Assembly: GCA_028753945.1 (NCBI GenBank)
Contig: JAPNXP010000001.1
Coordinates: forward strand, 3,462,501-3,526,500
DNA: 64,000 nucleotides
DNA from: Hexactinellida sp. DTS-2022
Taxonomy: Eukaryota > Porifera > Hexactinellida
Reading direction: 5' to 3'
Positions within the stretch are counted from its first letter, which is position 1. Each line of letters opens with the position of its first letter. Made by a program: the position numbers and the translations under genes. The notes beneath the pieces were generated by a model. That model saw only the letters and a list, made by a program, of their open reading frames with translations, did not search any database and was not told the DNA's origin. Below are positions 55,737 through 64,000 of the stretch, one piece after another.

Positions 55737-55995
55737 CCGTATTTACTCGAATAGTAGCCTAGGCGATTATTGTTTTTACTCCATTTTTGGACCAATAATT
55801 TTGAGCAATTTTCTAGAATATCACATTTTATTACAATTTATTTATGATAATCGGTTGATAATCGTATTGTGAGTTATATTAGATATAAATGTTTACTCCG
55901 GGTAGCAGTAATAAATTTTTATTTGTTACTTTAGGGGGGCGATTATTGTAGGTAGGCGATTATTCGAATAGAGGCTACTATTCGAATAAATACGG
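55737..55995. mobile_element. MITE with ccgtatttactcgaat ends
   Basis: The left end ccgtatttactcgaatagta and the right end's complement ccgtatttattcgaatagta are flanked by TA. A second inverted block around aggcgattattg lies inside. Confidence 0.78.
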
Positions 55996-56144
55996 TATAT
56001 AATTTTTGAAACTTCCAATCAGTTTAAAGCTACCGATAAGCTATATGTTAATAATACTTCATAAGAGTCTATCTAGCATAGTTTTCCCACTTACACCCCT
56101 GAAAATTCCCACTATGTGCTAACATCATAATTAATTCGAACGCA

Positions 56145-56435
56145 GGCGCCCGTCACATTTTGAGAATCATGAAAATTCACTTAATCGCACATAATTTTAT
56201 ATAACATGCACATTAATGATACGGACACGTTGGCCACACCAGATTGCCAATATGCTTACTAATTCTCGAATGATGACGTAATCACTAAAATTTCACAATG
56301 TTCAATTTGACTATTTTGGGACTATTTACGCTTTATAATCAATGCTAGAAATATATAAACCACACACCAACCGCAAATCGGTTGGTGTGTGATTGTGTTC
56401 TGCCGCAAAGCGACCTAGCAAGCGAAACGCGCTAG
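56145..56435 (+). mobile_element. Helitron-like non-autonomous segment, copy C
   Basis: The 3' end is cctagcaagcgaaacgcgctag, with accgcaaatcggttggtgtg upstream forming a short hairpin. The body matches copy A (44390-44715) in reverse orientation. The exact 5' start is uncertain. Confidence 0.55.
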
Positions 56436-56991
56436 TATGTTATTATGTTGTTTGAAGCTTGAATGAATGAATACAAATTATTTTGTTAATTCAAATACTT
56501 TTGGCTGGTTGGTGTATTACCGCTGATCTACCTGTTTTGTTCACATTTCATAAACATATTAAGAAAAGTTAGATGATTCCGATATAAATAACGAAAGTTT
56601 GGAATTACTTGCATAAACTAGGTGCTTTTCTAGCTTAATCGCAGAAACGTATGACAGTGGAAGGCACATAGTTAGAATGGATAAACGTGAATTTAGGATA
56701 TTCGGGATCAAGTTTTGGAATCGAAATCATAAATAATAGTATAAATTACATTCATTAATCGGGAGAACCATATAAACACACAGAATGCCTACTCCCGAAC
56801 AATCAGATTAGTAATTATTGTTCATAGTTATCAAGTTTACGACTATTTTCTATCAACTTCAACTATCCACTTTATCATTGTGTACAGTTAAATATACATA
56901 GTAAAATTAACATAGATAAATAATTACATAAAAATAAACAAAATATGGTAGATGGAAATTTACAAACAGCCAAACATCCAAAAACATAAGA
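56436..56991. other. Intergenic, 3' flank of formin
   Basis: No gene or repeat is seen. The formin transcript's 3' end should lie here, but I found no clear polyadenylation signal. Confidence 0.45.
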
Positions 56992-59900
56992 TTAACTATT
57001 ATTCATTGATTTAGTTGAATGGTAAAATCTAGGTTTACTTCCAGTACGATAGCGTACCTTTTGTTTCAGCCCACTAGGACAAAGAGGTATAATTTTAGTA
57101 TCTGATTTAATAAAATCATTTCTCCTTTTAATAGAAATACTCTTATGCGCTTTCACCAATGCCTCTTTGAATGAAGAAGCAAAATTACACCAAAGCCCAA
57201 AAAAGTCACTAGTTTCTGGTTGACTGCCTAAAACTTTGGATTCACCATAAAAATAGTAAATAAGTTCTTGATATGTCTTGTCACCAACCTTCCAAAAATC
57301 TATTTCATTGGCAATTTTTTTTTCGGCGAAGTGAAAGAAATCTTCTACTAATTCAACGTATTTATTTGATTTACCGTTTGATGTGTCTTGTAAAAAATGA
57401 CGTGTATTCTCACGAATTTTGGTTAGTTGATCCCCCAAGTTACTTAAACCATCATAAACCTCATTCAATGTGATTTTTGATGCGACGAATAAATCTCCTG
57501 TATCAGGAAATGGCAAAATATTTGTAATGGAACCTTGAGAAATATTATGCTCAAAGTTAAGAAGGTAACATCGTGAAACAAAATCAAGAAAAGTACTTGA
57601 ATTGTCAACTGTTTTAGTTTCTTTTAAGCGTGGCAAGAGTTCCAAGTTAAATCCAACAGCTTCTTTGAATGAATTATATGTTTGGTTCATATAATTGCCA
57701 AGCATAAGTATTATTGATAAGAGTATCCTTAGCTCATAACTATTTCTTAATTTTGAGCAACAAAGGTAAATTGTATTTAAATTTCTATGAATATGTTCTA
57801 TATCTTCTTCAAAATTTTGCATATAGAGAATATGTTGAAAACGCATAGTTACATGTGGAACATTTCTAAAGAAATGAATAGTACGACTTTCTTTGGTTAA
57901 TTCCACTTTAGGATTCTTAGATACATAATCATAAACTAAACGAATTCTTTCGTCTGTAACCAACTTCGACAAACTTTCTAAGATTGACGTAGTCAAATTT
58001 GATCGCTTAAAATCACCAGAATACAGCAATTCCTCGATATCTTCTAGATGGATATGTACACCCTCAAAATTTTTACAAACGATTCCTAGTTGTCTTGCAA
58101 TTTCCTGAGGTAAAATTTCAATTGGTAGTTTAGTAGAATGATTATTTTGATTCTTCATTGATTTAAAGAGTTTACGTGGAGGTTGAGTTGAGAATGATTC
58201 CTCAAATAATGTCAGGTCATTAGGTTTTATTTTCTGCCTTGGTAACATTTTCCAAACAGTTTCAACTTTATTTTTTCTATTAGGAAGTGAAAGTCGTTTC
58301 CAGTGAAGGGGTTTTAAACTAACACTCATTTTTAATTTCACTGGTTTGGAGAAAGATGGCCCTGAATCGTTCTGAAGTCTATGTTCAATAATAGGAAGGT
58401 TAGGTGGTGGTGGTGGGATTTTCCAAGTGTCTAGTTCTGGTAAGTCAGGAGGAGGAGATGGGTAATTCTGAATTGGATTAGAATGATCAATGCTCGGTAT
58501 GCTATGGTAAGGGCCATAATGATTTTCATCTTTAGAATGGGTTAGCAGTAAAACATCGATAGCTTGGTATTCATTGATTATAGAAATAGGCAATTTAGGA
58601 GGCTGTGGAATACTGGGAGATGGGACGTATTTTTTGTTGAGAAAAGTTGGTAACGAAGACACCCTAAGTATTTTGTATTTGCAATGAGGATGTAAATTAG
58701 TACTAAGTGTAGTCGGTTTTATATTTTCAAATAAAAGGGAGAATAATTTCTTGCGTAGAATAATGTTCACTTCTAGTAATCCTTTAACCTGAACCTGATA
58801 ATCATGGATAGTATCATCGGTTTCTCTTCGTTCTAAAGCATGCCGTTGAGCAATATAAAACGAAATTTTTTCAAATATGTGAGAGGAAATTAAAAAGGCA
58901 GCAGTGATAGAATCTTTCATACCAATAGTTTCTTTTATCCAATTTTGGACGTCAATTTTGGCAAAGGAGAGTGGCCTACAATACTGTACATCAGTAGAAT
59001 TTTGAAAGTCTCCAGAACCAAGAATGTGATTTTCTTGTTCATTAGAAGAAAATAAACGATGAATATCATCCATCAAACTATAAGAAGATATGTTTGTAGT
59101 CAAACTATTTGACGCTATAGATTGCCTTTCTAATTTCATCAATTTGGGTAAAGCTGTATTATTTAATGAGTTCAAATTGATTGGATTATTATAAATAGAT
59201 TCGAGGTTGTGGTCAACTTTGGTATCGTCCAAAAAAGGTGTAAAATAGGTTGTATTTTTAGGGATACGTGAAGATTCATTATCTTTTGTTAAGTCAGCTG
59301 AATAGATGCGATTAAAGTTATTATTTTCAGATTCTAGTAGTTTTTCCTGCTCTATGGAAGCAAATTGAGTATTAAGATTTGGGCATGGTTTGACAAACTT
59401 TTCATCAACTACTTTAGAAGTACAAAATACATATGATTCCCTACTAGTACCATGTGTGCCAGAGTCTTCGTCTGAACTGTGAGATGTTTGTAACTTGGTA
59501 GAAATTTCAACTGATCTTGAAGTAGAGGAATCTGTAAAAGTATTCACTTTATCACTATTTAAAGGATTTTTTAAACTATCGTAGGATGAAAGTTGAGAAA
59601 AATCCATGTTTTCAGGCTCGAAAATTCTATTTTGTGCTTTGGGACGTATATTAGTTGTAATTGTATTTTGGCCTTGTAATTTATTCAAACTAGTATTAGT
59701 TCGACAACTACTTACATCAGCACCAGTAACCATAGTATATTGAGATTTAGCAGTAGTCATTTTTGTTGAAGAAAATTTCGAAATATAGTTTCTTGGTATA
59801 GAGCAGTTATCGTAATTAGAAGTACCTTTATTGGTATGGCCTGTTTGAAGACTAATTTGGTAATGTGGTCTATTAATAGAATTAGGGGGGAAATTGTTTG

Positions 59901-60627
59901 ACTCGACTTTAGTAGGGTTGGGGTATCTTGTTTGACGACTGTAAACAGGCTTATATATTCCACTAGAGTTTTTTTTATAATGAATACCAGTTGATTCTTG
60001 TTTTTCACATTGTGGGACCACTAAATCCTGTCTAGATCTAGAGCTACACTGGTTGTAATTAATTGTGGCTACTAAGGGCTTGTTTAGAGCTTTATGATAG
60101 GGATGTGATTTGTGAGAAGTATGGAGATCAGCAAAATTACGGCCGTTCGTCACTTGTTTTTTAGATTTTGAATCATCTTCAGCAATTTCATCACAATCCA
60201 TTCCAGAATGAAAATCTTTACCTAATCTGTTCCTCAGGGTTTCCGGACGAGTAGCTTTCCCTGTCTTCAAAGAATAATGCTTTTTATCAATTGAATTGTG
60301 GTTTGAAATAGCTATAACTAAGTTCGAATCATTGTTAATACTGAAAACTTCCTTTTTAGGATATCTATTGCCAGATATATAGTCAGTCTTGCTATCAATA
60401 TTTATCTTTAAACTATGTTTATCACATGATAAACTATTCTCTACTGATTCTGAGAATGAACAACCCGAATTTTCGATTGGATTTGATAAAGGAATATAAA
60501 CATTGGACGATCTTGGCGAGAGCAGAACTTTCTTTTCATTACAAATATTTTCAAATCCTTTTATACGTTGAGAAACTGGAGAAGGCTTTTGAGAGTTACG
60601 AGATCTGAGGTCCAAGGTTGGATTCAT
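56992..60627 (-). CDS. Formin (FH1-FH2), single exon
   Basis: Formins nucleate and elongate unbranched actin filaments: FH1 recruits profilin-actin and the dimeric FH2 caps the growing end. The protein is 1,211 residues from MNPTLDLRS. Residues 1-650 are low-complexity, Ser/Asn-rich and match nothing I know. A modest FH1 lies at about 665-745 (PSPSIPQPPKLP, NYPSPPPDLPELDTW, IPPPPPNLP). FH2 spans about 765-1170, with SLKPLHWKRL at its start, EDIEELLYSGDF in the middle and LSIILMLGNYMNQT near 970. A basic tail ends the chain. There is no GBD/DID region, so autoinhibition of the diaphanous type is unlikely. The layout (long N-terminus, short basic tail after FH2) recalls the FMN/Cappuccino group, but that is inference. 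The absence of introns is unusual for an animal formin. Confidence 0.9.
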   Translation of the reverse strand: MNPTLDLRSRNSQKPSPVSQRIKGFENICNEKKVLLSPRSSNVYIPLSNPIENSGCSFSESVENSLSCDKHSLKINIDSKTDYISGNRYPKKEVFSINNDSNLVIAISNHNSIDKKHYSLKTGKATRPETLRNRLGKDFHSGMDCDEIAEDDSKSKKQVTNGRNFADLHTSHKSHPYHKALNKPLVATINYNQCSSRSRQDLVVPQCEKQESTGIHYKKNSSGIYKPVYSRQTRYPNPTKVESNNFPPNSINRPHYQISLQTGHTNKGTSNYDNCSIPRNYISKFSSTKMTTAKSQYTMVTGADVSSCRTNTSLNKLQGQNTITTNIRPKAQNRIFEPENMDFSQLSSYDSLKNPLNSDKVNTFTDSSTSRSVEISTKLQTSHSSDEDSGTHGTSRESYVFCTSKVVDEKFVKPCPNLNTQFASIEQEKLLESENNNFNRIYSADLTKDNESSRIPKNTTYFTPFLDDTKVDHNLESIYNNPINLNSLNNTALPKLMKLERQSIASNSLTTNISSYSLMDDIHRLFSSNEQENHILGSGDFQNSTDVQYCRPLSFAKIDVQNWIKETIGMKDSITAAFLISSHIFEKISFYIAQRHALERRETDDTIHDYQVQVKGLLEVNIILRKKLFSLLFENIKPTTLSTNLHPHCKYKILRVSSLPTFLNKKYVPSPSIPQPPKLPISIINEYQAIDVLLLTHSKDENHYGPYHSIPSIDHSNPIQNYPSPPPDLPELDTWKIPPPPPNLPIIEHRLQNDSGPSFSKPVKLKMSVSLKPLHWKRLSLPNRKNKVETVWKMLPRQKIKPNDLTLFEESFSTQPPRKLFKSMKNQNNHSTKLPIEILPQEIARQLGIVCKNFEGVHIHLEDIEELLYSGDFKRSNLTTSILESLSKLVTDERIRLVYDYVSKNPKVELTKESRTIHFFRNVPHVTMRFQHILYMQNFEEDIEHIHRNLNTIYLCCSKLRNSYELRILLSIILMLGNYMNQTYNSFKEAVGFNLELLPRLKETKTVDNSSTFLDFVSRCYLLNFEHNISQGSITNILPFPDTGDLFVASKITLNEVYDGLSNLGDQLTKIRENTRHFLQDTSNGKSNKYVELVEDFFHFAEKKIANEIDFWKVGDKTYQELIYYFYGESKVLGSQPETSDFFGLWCNFASSFKEALVKAHKSISIKRRNDFIKSDTKIIPLCPSGLKQKVRYRTGSKPRFYHSTKSMNNS

Positions 60628-61839
60628 TTATAACCGAAAATATTTAAAACTAACAATGCATCCAAATCAATCAAATAAAATTCATTGATAAAAGTAATTA
60701 CAATAAAGATATTCGAAATTTGGGGGGAAATAACTGGAAATTGGTTATGAAAATTAAAGCTCAAGGATTTAACGCGAAGGAAATAGCGTGAATTGGAGAA
60801 AATCGCGCTAATTTCGTATAATAAGGTAACTAGAGCAGGAAAATCTACTGAAAAATTATAAACGATATAAGGGGTGAGTTCACAGGAAAAATTAGATAAA
60901 ACCACCAATTTTGTCGATTTCCATTTTATTTGCTATATGTATGCCTCATAATAATTATGGCTCGACTCGAACAAAATTTGATTTTCCATTATTATCCATA
61001 GTAATAGTAGTTAATTAAAGCCTACGCTATACTGATAACAATTCCACTATCAAATTTGATTTCGATAATATTCGTTCGAGTGATTGAGTATAATTAGAAT
61101 TTCGTAATTTTGAATTCCTATTACAAGAATGAAAATATGTGCGCAATTAAACAACAGAAGATTAAGCGCTGATCAAGCCTCATTTATTCAATATATATAT
61201 ACAAGTGTAAAACCGCCAGCTAAAATGATTGTCAATTAATTAATTAAGTGCATACTATAGGATTATAATCCTTGAATGTGACCTAGACATCTAGACAATG
61301 ATGCATGATTATTGTCAGTTTTCTGAATCAAAATCTTATAACAATTCTTCAGATGTATTTGAAACGTTCTAATTAGCTATAAACTTGTGTAAAGTATTCT
61401 AATGTATCAATTTTAAGAAGTATGATAATTTAGGCTATAACTTTAATCATTTTAAGAATTGTCATTTAAATTTATAATTAAATAAAATACTAATATTTAT
61501 TGTTTGACAGAGGATAATGTTATTTACATATTAAATGGTTAAAATATGAAATAAAATCCCGTCCTCCGTCCGTATTTCCTGAAAAAGTCTGGATGATAAA
61601 CAATTTATTTATTTTACCTGGCTGTGTAATGTATTTTTGTATTTCCCATAATTGAGTAACTTCAAACAGAGAGTAACAGTGTACGCTAAGCGGCCCAAAG
61701 TATTTATATAAGAACAATAATTTGTATTCATACATACCATTTATGGCAGCATAGCACAATCTGCACGGTTTCCAAATTTGAATTTGTCGAATACAGGGCA
61801 ACCGTGACCTACGATATAAAAGGCCTGAGTGCTAAGCGA
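60628..61839. other. Intergenic, 5' flank of formin
   Basis: The formin promoter should lie just beyond 60627. AT-rich sequence gives no defensible motif. Open frames at 60624-60908 and 61520-61801 (minus) have no family resemblance. Confidence 0.45.
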
Positions 61840-62368
61840 AAATTTGTGTACCATGGATGAAAAATGGAGAATTGATCTATATTCCTATAATTAGCAATGA
61901 TAAAGCTGAAAGTGTATTATAACTATATAGGAATATGGTATCCAGGTATATATAGCACCCTCCAGAATTGTGATATGTCTTCATCTGATGACGTTATGGT
62001 AATTTTGGTTGCGAATTATCTTGTTTTTCTAGCATACTTTTAACATAGTTAAACGCGTTTATAAATATTCTAAATTGGAACATGGTTATACCCAGAAGTA
62101 GTAGAATAAAATATATCTAAATTATAAATGGAATGTTGACACATTCCTCGGTTGCCATGGAAATGTATATTTCCTAAAATGTGCCATAACTCAAAAACTA
62201 TGAATGTTATGTAAACTAGGCTGGTACTGATCTGTCCGGAATAGGTAACTTCCAATTCATCGATAGTACATTTTATACGCCTAACTTCAATAATTTTTGA
62301 GATAGTGAGTCATTACCTAATAATGAATTAAGAGTTAATTATCTCACTATCTCAAAAATTATTGAAGT
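61840..62368. mobile_element. Palindromic MITE, left half plus central hairpin
   Basis: Matches 63385-63890 in the same orientation (agctgaaa, atggtatccaggtata, cattcctcggttgccatgg). The central hairpin spans about 62285-62368. The right half is absent: sequence switches at 62369 to a Helitron-like end. Confidence 0.7.
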
Positions 62369-62411
62369 TCGCGGTTGGTGTGTGGTTTTGTTATGCCGCG
62401 AAGCGCGCTAG
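62369..62411 (+). mobile_element. Helitron-like 3' end, copy D, truncated
   Basis: Reads cgcggttggtgtgtggtttt, then gccgcgaagcgcgctag, joined directly to the broken MITE arm. The internal cctagcaagcg segment is missing. Confidence 0.5.
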
Positions 62412-62553
62412 CTACCTACTAAATTTTGATTATATTATAAAAAAATTGTTATACCGGCAATCATTTGGTCCATATTTATATAAATGTTGGTCTGTTAGAT
62501 AGTGATGTGCTCCGTTACTAAATCTCCCGTTATTCCGTTACCGTTACTTTATA

Positions 62554-62991
62554 CACTGACCGGCCAAAAGTATTTGAACAACAGGAATTATATTCCAGAC
62601 ACAAAATGCTTCAAATAGTTTGCTGACGGTTGTTTAAACTACTCTAAAATTACTTTAAATATATTGCCATGATTCTCAACTTAATATCATTGTTATTTTA
62701 AGTCAATTTTATACAATATCCATAAAGTGGCATAAGTGGCCCAACCACTTGCCACTTGTGGCACAAGTGGCACAAATGGGAAAATTATATATTTAATTAG
62801 CTAATTATATAGTTAATAATTTAACACCTCCATAAAAATTCAAATTCAAATATTTTGTCATTTTATTATACTTAACGTATCATTTTATGTCAACATCCAT
62901 TTTGAAACATCCACTAATGTTATTGTACTGCTAGAAGCTTGAATATATTAATTCCTAATATTGATGTTGAAATACTTTTGGCCGGTTAGTG
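62554..62991. mobile_element. Tc1/mariner-type MITE
   Basis: TIRs cactgaccggccaaaagta and the complement of cactaaccggccaaaagta, TA on both sides. The core has gccacttgtggcacaagtgg. Same family as 1024-1502 and 13439-13814, and the cleanest copy. Confidence 0.88.
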
Positions 62992-63239
62992 TATATATAT
63001 ATAAGTATATATGTACTGTAGAACCTCTTTTAAGAGCCCTCGAGACGTTACGTTACACGGAGCGCTTGTTCATTCATCTGTGGAAGTTATTCGCTTGTAC
63101 TCCTTTGTGCTCGTCCAATTAGTGGAGATCCAGGGACTGTTCCGTACCGAGCCTAGGCAGCTCATCCGAAACTGCAAGACCAGGCTATTGTTTCTGCCTT
63201 GTCTGAAATCGCAACAATTTGGGCAGCACTGGCTAGTTT

Positions 63240-63306
63240 TTAATCGAGCCGCGCCGACATTAAAATCCAAAATTGCAGCCTGTGCCGACGCATGTTCCTT
63301 TGGTGG
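63240..63306. repeat. Fragment of repeat R start
   Basis: aaatccaaaattgcagcct and gtgccgacgcatgttccttt match the start of repeat R at 49050 and 21790. It stops where the next MITE begins. Confidence 0.6.
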
Positions 63307-64000
63307 CACATGGCCTACTTAATATACGGCTATATATGTCGCCGAGAAGGCTATAAAACAAGAGGCCAGTTTCTAATTTTCAAAATGGAGAATTGATCTT
63401 TATTCGAATAATTAGCAATGATAGAGCTGAAAAGTGTATTATAACTATATAGGAATATGGTATCCAGGTATACATAGCACCCTCCAGAATTGTGATATGT
63501 CATCATCTGATGACGTTATGGTTATTTTGGTTGCGAATTATCATGTTTTTCTAGCATACTTTTAGCATAGTTCAACGCGATATAAATGTTCAAAATTGGA
63601 ACATGGTTATACCCAGAAGTAATATAATATAATATATCGAAATTATAAATGGAATATTGACACATTCCTCGGTTGCCATGGAAATGTATATTTCCTAAAA
63701 TGTGCCATAACTCAAAAACTATGAATGTTATGTAAACTAGACTGGTACTGATCTGTCCGGAATTGGTAACTTCCTATTCATAGATAATACATTTTATATG
63801 TCTAACTTCAATAATTTTTGAGATAGTGAGTCATTACCTAATAATGAATTAAGTGTTAATTATCTCATTATCTCAAAAATTATTGAAGTTAGGCATATAA
63901 AATGTATCATCGATGAATAGGAAGTTACCTATTCCGGACAGATCAGTACCAGTCTAGTTTACATAACATTCATAGCTTTTTAGTTATGGCACATTTTAGG
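63307..64000. mobile_element. Large palindromic P-type MITE, cut by window end
   Basis: Starts catggcctacttaatatac, like the other P-type ends. The centre of symmetry is near 63845. Sequence after it mirrors the left arm (ggtaacttccta against taggaagttacc; gccataactcaaaaacta against its complement) up to the last base. By symmetry the full element should run to about 64,380. Confidence 0.75.

Noticed and set aside
61520..61801. 93-codon minus-strand frame upstream of formin
   Set aside because: No family resemblance, no supporting regulatory signal, and no second copy to test conservation.
63011..63322. 103-codon frame as a gene
   Set aside because: It spans MITE flank and a fragment of repeat R and has no family resemblance.

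Overview
This is an AT-rich nuclear DNA window from an intron-poor, probably animal, eukaryote. Three things point to an animal. It has a cilium/flagellum gene (CFAP54-like) and a formin. Its transposon families are mostly animal types: a THAP-domain P element, FLYWCH-MULEs, a TTF/DUF4371-type hAT, Tc1/mariner and pogo/Tigger relatives. There is no bacterial operon structure, ribosome-binding-site pattern or CRISPR array. The exact lineage cannot be told from the sequence. Nearly 7.6 kb of CFAP54 in one exon and a whole formin in one exon are unusual for animals and suggest an intron-poor genome.

Only three host genes are supported: the CFAP54-like axonemal gene (14081-21673, +, 5' exons not found), a small cysteine-rich membrane protein (36425-37030, -) and an FH1-FH2 formin (56992-60627, -). 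Almost everything else is transposable elements, many with exact terminal inverted repeats (TIRs) and target-site duplications (TSDs).

Layout. 1-4300: Tc1-type MITE, hAT MITE with a TAATAG-rich body, relic of a DDE-like protein. 4367-8803: a P element with full TIRs, its THAP transposase frameshifted and split by a hAT insertion. 9186-12528: hAT MITEs and a broken hAT transposase gene, itself interrupted twice. 14081-21673: CFAP54. 21790-27920: a repeat holding a FLYWCH-MULE, holding a GC-rich PHD-FLYWCH-MULE, holding a hAT MITE, holding another hAT MITE, with a P-type MITE alongside. 27734-32700: short repeats. 32710-36009: a foldback element carrying an intact MULE whose transposase ends in a RING finger. 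36425-37030: membrane protein gene. 37440-42998: two further broken FLYWCH-MULEs with MITEs in their coding regions. 43992-56435: MITEs, Helitron-like 3' ends, a tandem array of palindromic units, and a second, broken RING-MULE. 56992-60627: formin. 60628-64000: intergenic sequence and large palindromic MITEs.

The host genes do not form a functional unit. The transposons form a layered record whose relative ages follow from who interrupts whom, and paralogous empty sites within the window confirm two insertions clearly and a third less exactly. The best candidate for something little described is the RING-finger MULE, which has an intact 531-residue ORF, a 9-bp TSD and opposed arrays of a ~35-bp repeat as its ends.
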